In this document: piece after piece, positions 21,756-32,443 of the stretch
Layout: each line of letters opens with the position of its first letter
Position numbering within the stretch: the first letter of the stretch is position 1
Assembly: GCF_017916325.1 (NCBI RefSeq)
Contig: NC_090165.1
Span: 1,064,001 to 1,128,000 of the forward strand
Reading direction: 5' to 3'
Source: Leishmania martiniquensis
Lineage: Eukaryota; Euglenozoa; Kinetoplastea; Trypanosomatida; Trypanosomatidae
DNA: 64,000 nt
The notes under the pieces: model-generated
Database searches by the model: none
What the model saw: only the letters and a program-made list of their open reading frames with translations
What the model was told of the DNA's origin: nothing
Program-made: the position numbers and the translations under genes

Positions 21756-23313
21756 GTGGTCGGTTCAATACGCCGTTTCCCGTCTCCTGCGCGTGTATGG
21801 GGAGGGGAGTCTACGGTGACGCCAACGCGAGGCAGCGACGACCCGTCTTCTTCTTGTGGCTTCCGTTGGACTGCACGCACACACACGCACGACAATGATG
21901 GAAGCCCCAGCGCTGTTGACGTAAACTGCGGAAGTGGGGGGCCTACGAGATGGCCCTGACCGAAAGGGAGGGATGCCGAGCGAGGGTCGGTGCCGTGCAA
22001 AGAACACGCAGGGGAAAGTGTAACCAGCGCGCAACAATACAGAGCAGAGAGCGGAAGACGAGACATAAAGGAGGGGAGAGGGGGGGCAGCATGGGAAGGA
22101 GATAGGGACAATTGCATGTGAGGGGCAAGAAACGGCTGAGCGGGTGGGGGCGTGACGAGAAAGGGAGACGACACATACCAGCTCGCGCTTCTCTTTGGTT
22201 GCGTACCTCTCGGCCCCTATTATTCGAGCTCGCGAAGCCGGCGCGCGAACAATGACACCCTCTGTACGTTGCTCCTGTGCCAGGAAGCACGCGAGTGATG
22301 CGGTCAGGAGGCCGTGTTGCCCTTTTTTAAGGCTTGCTAGTATCCCTCGTGTGTGTGCGTGTGTGTGTGTGTGTGTGTGAGGGGGCGCTCGAACGCAAAG
22401 GACGCCGCCACTCGCCCAGTTACAGATTCACAAACACTTACAGTTGACGCGGTGCAGCGGAGAAGCAGAAGAGGGAAACAATGAAATAACAAGTGATACT
22501 GCGAGAAGGGTAAGGAAGTGCATCACACAGTCATAGACGCATAAGCGCAGTGGTGAAGAGAAGAGAGGGAGAGAGACCAGAAGCGACTGCACCAGTGCCG
22601 ATGTCAGGCAAGCGACAGTCGTTTTTCATTTCTTCCTGGTGGAGGCTGTTCATGTAACCAACACATGTGCACGGAATATGATGAGAGAGAGAGATCCCTC
22701 GAGGAAGAAGAGGCTGAGGATCGCGTGTGTATGTGTCGGTTTCGGCGTGTGCCTTGCCAATGTATAGGCTTCCGTACAACTCCAAGACGCCTGCTCGGCG
22801 GAGAGACAAGCGCGGGGGGCAGGAATGGGCGCATACACTTGCCAGCCAAATAGATAATAGAGCAAAGAAAAAGAAGAAGCAAGGGCAGCTAAATGAGGCA
22901 GAGACGTGGAGTGCAGGGGTACGCATCGACGCCTTGCCTTCTCGGCGGAGAAGGCAAGAGAAAAGGGAGGGCTTCCTGTTACATGAGCCGCTAGAGTTTT
23001 CGAAAGCGCTGACAGGAGAGAGGAGCAATAGCAGGGCGCTATCGAGTAAAAGTCACTTGCCTGTTTTTTTAACGGGAAAGACGTACACTCTGTCTGGTCC
23101 TCGATCCCCTACGACCGTACGTGTGGGCGTTTTTGTCTTTACTTACCGCTGCCGTGGCAGCGGTGTCGGAAGGAGAGGAGAGGCTTACGCGGAAGGAAAA
23201 GGAAGCACCAAACACACACTCGCAAGCTCGGCAGCTGCAGCGGATGGCTCGCCTGCAGCCACCACCGTCAGCACGCCGACACAGACCATAGAGAGAGCCA
23301 TAAGCTCCGCTCC
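21756..23313. other. Intergenic, 1.6 kb
   Basis: I see no gene. A pure GT run lies at about 22349-22379 and purine-rich stretches cover 22040-22130. Frames on the plus strand near 22727-23626 run into the KRR1 gene as its antisense and are not credible. The spacer is the leader of the Sm/LSm gene and the 3' UTR of KRR1. Confidence 0.55.
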
Positions 23314-24279
23314 CTACCTTTTCATCGCGGAGGACGTCGTGGCTGCCCTCCTGCCTCCGTTGCCTCTGGTTTCGGGGCTCGCGGAGGTTGACGGAGGTGT
23401 AGATGCAGCGCCTTGCAGCTCTAGCTCCTTCTTGTGGCGCCGCTGGCGCGGGGCGAGGAAGGCCTGGCCACTTTCCATGGCGATGTCCTCCAGTCGCTTC
23501 GGCGGGGCCGGCGGGAAGATGGACTTTTCCTTGCCAGCTTGCTTCCGCTTCGACTCCTTCAGCCGCTCCCTCTTCATCTTGCGCACGGCCTTCTGCTTCT
23601 CCTTGTTTGGTTGCGATTTCTTGTAGACAGGAATAAAGCGGGACCAGTCCTCGTGCTTCATATCCTCACGCTTGCTCAGCTCGCGCTTGATCAACAGCTG
23701 CTTTAGGCCGTAGATAGGATGAATATTGTTCATGCAGTCCTCCACAATGCTCCGGACCACCTGCGTTCCCTTAACGGGGCCCATCACTGCGACCGTTTTA
23801 CCTTGCACGAGGACGTAGCATCCGGTAAGAATTTCGAGCGCTTTGAGCGTCTGAGCCTTGGGCCCGATGAGGCGGTCGCGGCGCTTCACAAAGCGTCGCA
23901 CACTGCCTCCTTTGACAGAGATGTTGATAATATCGCACGTGATGTCGGTCTGAAATATCTTCTGCGCCTGAGCAAGAGGGACGTTACGGGCGAGCAGCTT
24001 GATGAAGTCGCGGGCGTCGATGATCGCGTATGGATCCCAAGTGCGGCGGGTCGTCGCCACCGTCATGCTGCCCTCCAGCAAGTCCAGCTTACCAACGAGC
24101 TGATGCTGTCCGAGCAGCTCCTCCACTGCGGGCCAAATGCTCTTGATGTAGCTCTCTAAGTAAGATGGGAAGAGAGTAGCGAAAGTCGTCTCATCCACGC
24201 AGCATGCGCCCCCTGGCACGTCCTCCTGCGTTAGCGGGGGTACAAGAAACTTTGAGTCGCTCTTCGTTGTGGCAGTCAT
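23314..24279 (-). CDS. KRR1: KRR1-like KH-domain protein, small-subunit processome component (321 aa)
   Basis: KRR1 acts in the nucleolus in 18S rRNA processing and 40S assembly. The family's unusual N-terminal KH-like domain is at about residues 50-120 and contains TRRTWDPYAIIDARDFIKLLAR. The second KH domain is at about 125-195, with a GPKAQTLKALE loop in the GxxG position and the diagnostic NNIHPIYGLKQLLIKRELSK region. The C-terminal tail (220-321) is highly basic with repeated KR/KK clusters that fit nucleolar targeting. Its length matches yeast Krr1. The start codon is an ATG preceded within 30 bases by a clear splice acceptor. The canonical second-KH GxxG is degenerate, as in other KRR1 proteins. 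Confidence 0.95.
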   Translation of the reverse strand: MTATTKSDSKFLVPPLTQEDVPGGACCVDETTFATLFPSYLESYIKSIWPAVEELLGQHQLVGKLDLLEGSMTVATTRRTWDPYAIIDARDFIKLLARNVPLAQAQKIFQTDITCDIINISVKGGSVRRFVKRRDRLIGPKAQTLKALEILTGCYVLVQGKTVAVMGPVKGTQVVRSIVEDCMNNIHPIYGLKQLLIKRELSKREDMKHEDWSRFIPVYKKSQPNKEKQKAVRKMKRERLKESKRKQAGKEKSIFPPAPPKRLEDIAMESGQAFLAPRQRRHKKELELQGAASTPPSTSASPETRGNGGRRAATTSSAMKR

Positions 24280-25626
24280 GGCTGCGAGAGAGTGCCGAGC
24301 TCGCGCTCAAGGGGAAAGGGAGAGAGAGAGGGAGGGGAGTAGGAGAGGGAAAACCACGTGGATGGCTACAAAAAAAAAAGAGTGAAGAATGTGCGAGGTC
24401 GGGAAGCACGCCCGCTATCCACGGACGGAAGATGCAGCGGATTGCGTTGTGGCAGTGAATAAGAGCAAAAAAAGGGGCAACGCGGAGTGTAGTGGGAGTG
24501 TGTGTCTGTGTCTGTCTGTGTGTGTGTGTGTGTGTAAGAATGACTTCCCGGTGGTGACTTCAATACGCTTACGCACACGTGTGTGCGTGAGCACTCTTGC
24601 GCAGAGGGTAACGCGCTGCACTTCGTATATGTGCACGCGATTGGCGGGCGGTGATCGTGTGAGAGCACGTCCTGGAATAACACTGCCAGAGATGGAGTGG
24701 AGGGGAAGGTGTGCGAGGAGATGCGCCGCAGCGAGGATGACAGAATAGAAAGAGCAGAGGAGGTCCGGGCACCACCACAGGGACGGGGCAAGAGGTGCCC
24801 ATAGGCCTTAGAGAAAGGGAGAGACAGACGATCGAAAGATCGCAGGCCCGCTCTTCTCAAGGAGGCAGCTATGGGTGGCTTTAATAGGCTACTGCCACGA
24901 AAAAAAAAAGAGTGGCCGGTTGGCGAAGCTTTCGTGAGAACGGCCGTCGAGTAGGTCTACCTATGGTAAATACACTTCGTTGTGTGCTGTGTTTGTCTGA
25001 TGCGGAGAAGGACTTTGCGTGGGTGCAGACACGTGCCTTTCTACCTCCAATCGCAACGCTGATGTAGGCTCGTAAGAGAATAAAATGGCTCGCACATACT
25101 CCGCCGCCAATATACAAAAGGCCCGTGAGCGGCATCCGCAGGTTCCATCCCGTTCCGCCCCTCCCCCCTCCTTACCACCACCACCTCCTCCGCCTACGAA
25201 AGCCGGGCAGCGGGACCGTTGGTGTGACCGCCCCACTGCCCCCTTTCCGGTGCCCTTCATGAAGCAGAGACATACGTCTCGAACCCATGGCGCGCGAAGC
25301 TGCCCAGGCCGGCCACATTCTATCAGGTAGTCGCCAGGATGCACCGAAGGGGGAGGGGGGTCGCAGGAAGGGGGAGACGGTGAGGGCGTGCAACGATCCA
25401 CACACTTGGACATGGGGAGATTCATGAGATGACGAGAGCAAGAGCAAGCTTGAGCAACTAGTGTTAGGGATGCCCTGGCCCCGCACACGCGAAAAGCTCG
25501 CGGCTGCAGCGCGCATCGCTTCTGCTCTCCTCGTGTCTGTGTGTATGTGTCTGTGTGCGTGGAGGGGGGAGGGGATTCGCTGACTCCTTTTCACAGCGCG
25601 CCCATGCACCTCCGGGATGGGTCCGC
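24280..25626. other. Intergenic, 1.3 kb
   Basis: No gene is visible. It holds the KRR1 leader, a TG/TCTG run at about 24497-24535, and a tight 12-bp inverted repeat (one G-T pair) at 24567-24578 / 24581-24592 with a 2-base loop. The rest is the presumed 3' UTR of the 95-residue gene. Confidence 0.55.
24306..24354 (-). promoter_or_regulatory. Likely trans-splice acceptor and polypyrimidine tract for KRR1
   Basis: Reading the coding strand, an almost pure C/T run of about 44 bases (24354 down to 24311) ends in CTTGAG, with AG at 24306-24307. This would leave a leader of about 26 bases before the KRR1 ATG. It is one of the cleanest acceptor regions in the window. Confidence 0.55.
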
Positions 25627-25914
25627 TCACTCGAACTCCCACCCGCCCTCCTCCGTCGCCTTCAGGATGCGGGCGGGGACGATGACTTCATTGTCAGCCG
25701 GCTCAACGACCTGATCATCATCTAGGGGCACGGCGAAGTCGCCGTCCGGTGGGGCCACGTGCACAGAGTTGAAGGGACGCTGCAGCAAGCCCGCCAGCGT
25801 CTTGCGCACATCGCCGTAGCGCCCGCCCTTTGGGCAGGCAACAAAGACGACGGTATTTTTGCTTTCGCACCGCACAGAGCAGGCGAAGTCCTGAAAGAGC
25901 TTCGTTTGGTCCAT
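25627..25914 (-). CDS. Small conserved-type hypothetical protein (95 aa)
   Basis: I do not recognise a family. The protein begins MDQTKLFQDF and has alternating beta-like and helical stretches, an internal GGRYGDVRKTLAGLL helix and an acidic C-terminal half with DDDQVVEPADNE. Size and pattern suggest a compact ubiquitin-like or barrel fold, but that is only a guess. It has no signal or membrane segment. A polypyrimidine run followed by CCCAG lies about 35 bases upstream of the ATG, as expected of a real trypanosomatid gene. Residue composition is unlike the repetitive spacer frames. Confidence 0.65.
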   Translation of the reverse strand: MDQTKLFQDFACSVRCESKNTVVFVACPKGGRYGDVRKTLAGLLQRPFNSVHVAPPDGDFAVPLDDDQVVEPADNEVIVPARILKATEEGGWEFE

Positions 25915-27584
25915 TCTCTTCTCTGTGCTGCTTGTATCGGTGGCGGTGCTGGGGGGAGGGGGGTGTTCCCACGAAAATCAAAGGGAGAGCCGCGCGCGTG
26001 TCCAAACGTGTGTGTGTGTGTGCCTCTCCGCGTGAGCGTGTCGATGGAATGGCACGTTCGCGCGACTTCAAAGACGGCAATCCGTCGAGCCGTGATCGCC
26101 TTCCTCACTGGTGATGAGGATCTCAGTGACGCACGAACAAATAGGGAAGGCAAGCGAGAAGCGCCGCAGCTTGCATGACGGCACAGCGAGAGGGAAACCG
26201 AGAGTCGGGGGAAGGCTGCGATGCAGGCACGCCAGTGCAGTGTGTAGCAGAGAGAGGAAAAGACCAGAGGAGGGAGGGGGTAGAAGGAGAGATGAAGTGT
26301 GTCGTCTGCGCTGATTGATAGTAACGCAGAGAAACGCAGGGGCGGCGGGGCGCAACGGCAAAGTCGCCCTCCACCCGCAGCCCTCAGTCCCCCGCACGGC
26401 AACGCCCCCACGGCAAACGACCTACGCGTAGGTTAGCCACAGCGGCTCTGGAGCATACACACTCCAAGAGGCCAGCTCAGAGGCTTCACTCCGCACGTCG
26501 GCCATGCGCTTCGCTGTGCTCTCTCTATGAAGCCTTTTTTCTCTGTTTCCTCGCGGACTCCGACAAAGCAGTTCGTTGGCGACGCACACGTGAGTACGGC
26601 ACCCACAAGCGCCCCACCCGAATGCGGCACGCCGGTGTATGCACGCGCTATGGCATACCCATGATGCCCTTGCATTCACTCAGAGCGACAAAGCCACAAG
26701 AGCACCGGAGGGGCACGCGGGCACAAGCCCTTCCAACACCCCCGTGAGAATATAAAGAAGCAGAGGGCACGAGCACCCTGCTCAGAAGGCGCGCCCCCCT
26801 TCACAACCATCACATGGCACGCGTCATTGCTGGCACAATAGGCACAGCCGCCCACGACACACACAAAAGCGTCGTCGTGAACTGCAAGCAAAACCACGCC
26901 GTTCGTTATATGCAGGCAGAGATGCTTCGCTAGGAAATCAAAGTAAAAAAAAATAGTGCACAATACCCGAACGTGGAAGAGACACTGCAAAGGGCAGCCG
27001 TACTCGGGGGAGCGGTGACGAACAGCCCCCTCCCCTCCTCTCCCTCCTCCCACTTCCGTTCCCGCACTCAACAGACGGATGGCATAAACTCAGGAGAGGA
27101 ACAGAGAGACAAGGCGAGAAAGCGACGAGGGTGAGGTCAAAGTGAATCGAAGATTGAGCGAGAGAGAGAGAGGCGAGTAGTGGGCCAACGAGCATGACGG
27201 CAACGACATCGGGTGAAGTGAGGATGAGAGCCGAAAGAGGGCGTGAGGTCTCGGCGATATACATGTACACACATACGTATATGTATACATAGAGAGAGAG
27301 CACACACACACATGTATGTACATGCGTTCTTTCCACGGACATGGCAAGCCGCATCCACAGTTGCTTCTGCTGTTCACTGTTCTCTGTGCCCTTCTCATGG
27401 GTCATTCTGAACGCGAGCACGCGAGTGCGCAGACGCTTCACAAGGCCAGGCAGAGGGGCCACGCACTGTAAGGGAGGACGCTCACTTCAATCCAGCGTCT
27501 CTCTAACGAGCCTCAGGCTCACCACAGCCAGTAGCACCACAAAGAAAAAAGAGCAGCAGCGGCGGCGGTATCGTCAGTGGAAAC
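25915..27584. other. Intergenic, 1.7 kb
   Basis: I see no gene. A mixed repeat at about 27256-27330 combines an AT-rich part (ATACAT/GTATAC steps), a GA run and a CA run, and includes the short perfect inverted repeat CATGTA-TG-TACATG. It is the 3' UTR of the CNNM-like gene and the leader of the 95-residue gene. Confidence 0.55.
25949..25963 (-). promoter_or_regulatory. Likely splice acceptor for the 95-residue gene
   Basis: On the coding strand a C/T run (25963 down to 25951) ends with CCCAG, the AG lying at 25949-25950, about 35 bases before the ATG at 25914. Confidence 0.4.
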
Positions 27585-28877
27585 CTACACGGGCGCCCCT
27601 TCCTTGAACTTATTCTTTGGGCTTGGCCCACCGAGCCGGCTCGCGCCCGGCGGCACTGGCAGCACCCGCCTGGTGGCCTGCAGGAGCTTCATTCCCTCGA
27701 CCAGCTCGACCATCTTTTGCTGGCGGCGCAGGTAGTGCTCCGACAGCGTGACCGGTGCCACCGGGTCGGTGTTGTAGAGGGTTGCCAGCACATCATTCAG
27801 CGTCAAAAGGCCCACCATGGCCCCGGAGGTGTCGTAGATGATGGCCATGTGGGAGGGTCCATCACGGAAGGCGAGGTAGGCGTCGTAGAGAGACGAATCC
27901 TGGGATAGTCGCATGACCTCGCGGAGGGGGTAGTCGCTCACCAGCGGTGGCGGGTCCGGCTGAGAGAAGCAGAGCGACACGAGAGAGTTGACGATGAGGG
28001 CACCAATGATGTGCCGTCGATTTTCACCAAAGTAGACCGGCACACGGCTGTAGCCCGCGGTCAAGATGCGCAGAATCGCTTCACGATCGAGGCTGTTGCG
28101 AGAGGACAACATGAAGGCGTCCTCCGCTTTTGTGCGCAAATGTTGCCGCACCGTGTCGGTCGAGAGCAGCATAGCCGCTTGCAACATCTTCACCTCCGAC
28201 TCGAGCAACTGGTATGGCGACCTCTCCTCTTCCGTCGCCCGCGCGCCGTCGGCGCCGCCACCGTCATCGCCCACAGACACGGCCGTCACCTCCACCATTG
28301 CGCTCTCCTCCTCATTTTCCTCCCACTGCGGACCGGCAATCAAGGCGGCCAGATCCTCGCGGTCAAGCGGCTCCTCTCTGTGGCCGAGCACGCGGTCAAG
28401 CACCTTGCCCATCGGATAGCTGACTGGTGCCGTCACGACAATAGCGAGCCAGATGGCATGAATAAAGTACGAGCACACTGGAATGGCCCAGCGCACAAAG
28501 ACGGCGAGCGGGACAACCTCGCCGGCGAAGAGGACAGCCGTGATGGAGACGATAAGGGCGGTGAGCTCGTCGAACATCGTCTCCAGTAGAATCGGCAGCG
28601 TCATGACAAATATAGCGTTCATCAAGACAAGCGCCACGAGAGTCCAGTGCTGCAGCTGCAATACCCCAAGCAGTGACCTTGCCTGCTGGCGCTCCTTCGG
28701 TGTGCCAGTGGTGGTGAGGACGCGGAGGAAGAGGCGATCAATGGAGAAGAGCGCAATTTGGAGGCCGACAAAGAAGCCCGCACCTGCCACACACACAACT
28801 GCTGCGACGCTGTACCAAAACATCTGCGCGCTCGTCAGCTTCTCCTCGCCAGGATTGTGGGAGTAAACGTTTTCCAT
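27585..28877 (-). CDS. CNNM/CorC-like membrane protein, DUF21 plus CBS pair (430 aa)
   Basis: The architecture is that of CNNM/Mam3/CorC proteins, which handle Mg2+ and other divalent metal efflux or homeostasis. The N-terminal DUF21 domain has four membrane segments, at about 19-43, 74-96, 104-128 and 130-153. The third carries the family-like AGEVVPLAV motif (usually GEIxPQ). After a charged, acidic linker (about 170-225) a CBS-domain pair spans about 225-368, with YSRVPVYFGENRRHIIGALIV and the second-CBS segment MAIIYDTSGAMVGLLTLNDVL. The protein lacks a signal peptide and the C-terminal cyclic-nucleotide-like domain of animal CNNMs, like yeast Mam3. The ligand and compartment are not evident. 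Confidence 0.88.
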   Translation of the reverse strand: MENVYSHNPGEEKLTSAQMFWYSVAAVVCVAGAGFFVGLQIALFSIDRLFLRVLTTTGTPKERQQARSLLGVLQLQHWTLVALVLMNAIFVMTLPILLETMFDELTALIVSITAVLFAGEVVPLAVFVRWAIPVCSYFIHAIWLAIVVTAPVSYPMGKVLDRVLGHREEPLDREDLAALIAGPQWEENEEESAMVEVTAVSVGDDGGGADGARATEEERSPYQLLESEVKMLQAAMLLSTDTVRQHLRTKAEDAFMLSSRNSLDREAILRILTAGYSRVPVYFGENRRHIIGALIVNSLVSLCFSQPDPPPLVSDYPLREVMRLSQDSSLYDAYLAFRDGPSHMAIIYDTSGAMVGLLTLNDVLATLYNTDPVAPVTLSEHYLRRQQKMVELVEGMKLLQATRRVLPVPPGASRLGGPSPKNKFKEGAPV

Positions 28878-30841
28878 GGCTCACGAGCGCCTCAGCAATA
28901 CATGTATGTGTATGTGTAGGTGCACGCCTCGACGCGCGCGCGTGTAAAAATGGAAAGGGACGGGAGGAGAGGAGCGGTCCGAGGGGCGTTCAAATGGTAC
29001 ACACACACACACGCACACGCACACGCACACGCACACGCACACGCAGGACACAAAGGAAAGTTTTTTTTTACGCTGACTTGTGTGTGATGCAGCTTTTTTT
29101 TCTTCAGTATATCTGTGAGTTGGGGTCCGTCTGCGGCGCCGCGGCGGTAGAATAGTTTACAGCTCTTCAAGGTGGCTGAATGCTAAGAGCCATGTATATA
29201 TATATATACAGAAGAGGGGAGCGTCTTCAGCCGGTATACCTTTGCTGCAACGGTACGCGCTGAACAAGCAAGAAAAGCTGAGTCTCGCCGAGGGAGGGTG
29301 TGCCTGTGTGCTGACATCGAGCGGTATCCGCGCATCGCACCAGGCAGATGCTCGCCTCCCCCCTTCGATGCTCTTGCAGGACGGAATGCACCAGCCTTCT
29401 CCGCGGCAAAGCCAATAAAAGAAAAAAAAGAAGCGGCCGCACCGACACTACTGCACGAAACACACAGACAGACGGGGAGAGGCCAGTATGATCCGTGTCC
29501 TCGCAAGTGCGCACACCATACGGGGTTGGCGACCGGAGCAGGCGTGCACCAGCCGACGACGGGCGGACGCAGGGGAGGGAGTGAGAGGAGGACGAGGACG
29601 ACGATGAAAATGGGGTAGTGGCAGTGCCAGCACAGTCGGAGTTACAGGGCCTAAAGAAGCAGAGCACGTCGCAGATGACTGATCGCACCAGGGAAGGGGA
29701 AGAGCACGTAGGCTGTGGCGCGCGTGTATACCTTTAGCGCATGAAGAAGAAAGTACAGAGAACAACCATATAGGGGTGGATCTGCCTCCATCGATGGCCG
29801 TGACGTCCTGCGCGAATGAAAGGGAGGGCTAAAGTCACGGGCTCGACGGTGGCGCGTGGGGAGATGATGATGCGCCACGAGGCAAAAAAAAAGCTCGAGA
29901 ATGTGCTGTGACGCACCCGCTCGTGCACACCCAGACGGACGAGAAGAAAAGGGGGAGGGGGAGGGGGCGGATGCTTGCATACGATCGACATGTAAGCGCA
30001 CATGCAGTCACAGCCGCCGACAAAACGCCGCAAGAGAAGGGGAGGGGCGCGCAGGCAGTGTTTGAAAAGAGAAGAGGTTGCGCGTCCATCGAGGTGCCTT
30101 GCAGAGTGCTTTCCCAGAAAACTCATCCACACACACGCCACACACGGGGCGCACTCTGATCCATACGCTTCGGCCCGGGAGTAGGGGAGGCCATGAAGGG
30201 CTGCTATATGCCACTGAATCAGAACAAGTAACGAAGGCTCGTCGAACGTGATGGCAACTCGCACGCCGTTCGCCGACTTGGACTTCTGCTGGCCCTGCGC
30301 AACGCTGACCTCACAGGCGCGCGCAAGCAAGCCCGTGCCCTCATTTCGCTATCCTCTTTTTTTGCTTCTCGACGTGCTGTCGTAAGCGTTGGATCCGCTA
30401 TACGAATCTTACCTTTAGTCTCACCACTTTCTGTTGTCGCTGCTTCGCCTCTGCCACTGGTGCCATGTTGCCACTTACGATGGCGGAAGAGCGGAGCAGA
30501 AGCACTGGCGCATCCACACATCAGCACAAGCACACAAGCACACAAGCACACACACACACACACGTACAGGCGCGGCATCACAACTGCGAAGTATAGGCCG
30601 AGACAGAACAGAACAGAAAGCAATTCACGCACATGCACACAGAGAAAGCCCCGGAATGGCCGCGAACAACAGCAGCTGCCCCTGTGAGTCAAGCGTATCC
30701 AATTACTTATTCTTTGCATTAGCAATCGGCTCACCAACCAATGAAAGCTGAGCGGAAGGCAGTGACGAGCACAAAAATATGGGCCAGAGAGCGTGTCTGC
30801 ACGTTGCAGGACGTCGTCCGGTAGCATCCAGCCATGCCACC
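28878..30841. other. Intergenic, 2.0 kb
   Basis: No gene is supported. A CACACG-type hexamer array occupies about 28999-29045. An 18-base TA palindrome is at 29193-29210. A CACAAG/CA mixed tract lies at about 30524-30565. Minus-strand frames at 29734-30330 and 30219-30827 are Cys/Pro/Leu-rich and overlap each other, and I do not call them. The spacer covers the CNNM-like gene leader and the eIF3d 3' UTR. Confidence 0.55.
28999..29045. repeat. CA run passing into a CACACG hexanucleotide array
   Basis: About ten bases of pure CA precede roughly five to six near-perfect copies of the hexamer ACACGC. The unit is alternating purine-pyrimidine, so the tract has Z-DNA potential. It lies about 120 bases upstream of the CNNM-like start codon. 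Confidence 0.85.
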
Positions 30842-32443
30842 CTACTCGTCCTCCTTGTCATCGCCTTCATCGCCGTCGTCGCCGTCTTCATCCAAGTCGT
30901 CCTCCTCGCTGTCGTCATCGTCGTCTTCCTCCTCGACAACGATCAGTTCCGACTTGTCGCCGGGCTTCATGAGGATCGACGGGCAGATGGAGTGGCCCTC
31001 GATGAAGGGACGCATGATGTGATCCACTATGGCCCACATGTTGGAAACATCAATGCCGAACTGCGTCGCGAGCGACGCGGGCGAATAGGTTTGCACGGAG
31101 AGCACCTCGTGCTGCTTGTGGTTGAACACGCGCTGGCCCTTCTCCATCTTCTCCTCGCAAGTCACGAAGCCGATCTTCATCAGCTTCGCATCCGAGAGAA
31201 GCGAAAGCGCTGTCCAGCGCGCGATCTTGCAGCCGTTGTGTGCGTACTCGATCGGCAGGAAGGAGGCGGCATTTTTCAGCAGCCCCTCGCGGCGCCACGA
31301 CGAGTCCTTCTCGCTCACGACGCACTGCTCCAGCAGCGCGAAGCAGCGGACGCGATCGTTCGTGCGCGGCATCAGTGCATCCACTTCGCAGCGCACCACG
31401 ATATCGTAGCGGTCTGGCGTGCCGTCATGCATGATGTAGCGGCGGTAGCTGTACATACGCGGCTGCTTGCGAGAGAAAGGGCTGCGGTGCGTCTTGACTT
31501 GCGCAAAACTCTTCGAGCACGATGCGCGCGCGAAGCAGTCGTACACCTTGGTCGACTCCTCGCCGAGAGAGGAGATACGCTCAGCGCGGTTGTCGGCACC
31601 CTCAGACGGGCGGATCTCATGCCCTGCCGTCTCGCTCACCCACTGCTTCTCGATGTTGCTCTCCTCACCCTTGACCAAGATCCAAATGTTGTTGTAGTTG
31701 AGGACCCGAATGTGCCACGGGTAAGAGGAGCGGGTGCACACCATCAGCAATGACAGAATTTCATCGGTCACGACGACGAGCGGGTAACGCTGTGCCTCGC
31801 CCATAATCTTGCGCAGCTCTGGATCCTCCGTTGTAAGCCCACGCATGAAGTAGTCCTCGTCGTACTTGGACTCGTCAAGCGGCAGCGGGCGGGCGCACGT
31901 GGCTGCCTCGATGCCGATGTTGTAGATCGGCGGGGTACCGTGCAGGCCGAGCTCCACCACCTTGGGCAGCGCGCGCATGCGGAGCTTCGTCATGTCTGTC
32001 TGCTTCATCACGTGCTGCACCACAGCCATCGCTGAAGCATTGTAGGTGTTCGGAAGCTCCGTCACCTTGCGGCGGTTGCGTCGCTGGTTGTTGTTGCGGT
32101 TGTCCTTACCGCCCTTCTTCACGGCCGCCATCTTCGCGTTGCGCGCGCCGTTGCTGCGTGGGTTGAATATGATGGCCTTCTCGCGCTCCGTGCGCAGCGC
32201 GTTAAGACGGGCGTTGTCCTCGACCTGCTTGAACACCTTACCCTTGGCAGCCACCGCCTCGGCCTCGCTATCGCTGTCAGTCGCATCCGCCTCTCTCTTG
32301 TAGGTGAACCAGTCGAGCGCTTCCAGCGGATCTGACTTGGAGTAGAGCTCGAAAGGGGCCCCGTCTTCCAGCTTCATCTCCTCCTCGGGAGGGCCCCAGG
32401 AAAACGGGGGATTGATGTACAGCTCGGGAAGCTCGAAGTACAT
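30842..32443 (-). CDS. EIF3D: Translation initiation factor eIF3 subunit d (533 aa)
   Basis: eIF3d is a subunit of the eIF3 complex on the 40S ribosome and, in other eukaryotes, a cap-binding factor for selected mRNAs. The eIF3d fold is recognisable along the whole length. An N-terminal INPPFSWGPPEE tail is followed by a basic region (about 85-125, rich in N and R) resembling the RNA-binding segment. The cap-binding-domain hallmarks come next, such as MRGLTTEDPELRKIMGEA, SSYPWHIRVLNYNN and the long conserved RYDIVVRCEVDAL region. The tail (about 502-533) is a near-pure run of Asp and Glu. The start at 32443 is the first ATG; the codon three positions earlier is TTG. A splice acceptor with a CA-rich leader lies upstream. 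Confidence 0.95.
   Translation of the reverse strand: MYFELPELYINPPFSWGPPEEEMKLEDGAPFELYSKSDPLEALDWFTYKREADATDSDSEAEAVAAKGKVFKQVEDNARLNALRTEREKAIIFNPRSNGARNAKMAAVKKGGKDNRNNNQRRNRRKVTELPNTYNASAMAVVQHVMKQTDMTKLRMRALPKVVELGLHGTPPIYNIGIEAATCARPLPLDESKYDEDYFMRGLTTEDPELRKIMGEAQRYPLVVVTDEILSLLMVCTRSSYPWHIRVLNYNNIWILVKGEESNIEKQWVSETAGHEIRPSEGADNRAERISSLGEESTKVYDCFARASCSKSFAQVKTHRSPFSRKQPRMYSYRRYIMHDGTPDRYDIVVRCEVDALMPRTNDRVRCFALLEQCVVSEKDSSWRREGLLKNAASFLPIEYAHNGCKIARWTALSLLSDAKLMKIGFVTCEEKMEKGQRVFNHKQHEVLSVQTYSPASLATQFGIDVSNMWAIVDHIMRPFIEGHSICPSILMKPGDKSELIVVEEEDDDDDSEEDDLDEDGDDGDEGDDKEDE

Noticed and set aside
22727..23626. 299-codon plus-strand frame overlapping the KRR1 gene
   Set aside because: It is antisense to KRR1 over its second half and low-complexity over its first half, with no domain.
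28999..29045. CRISPR-like direct repeats
   Set aside because: The units are six bases with no spacers, which is a microsatellite in a eukaryotic chromosome.
29734..30827. 198- and 202-codon minus-strand frames upstream of eIF3d's 3' end
   Set aside because: They overlap each other, are rich in Cys, Pro and Leu from microsatellites, and show no recognisable motif.
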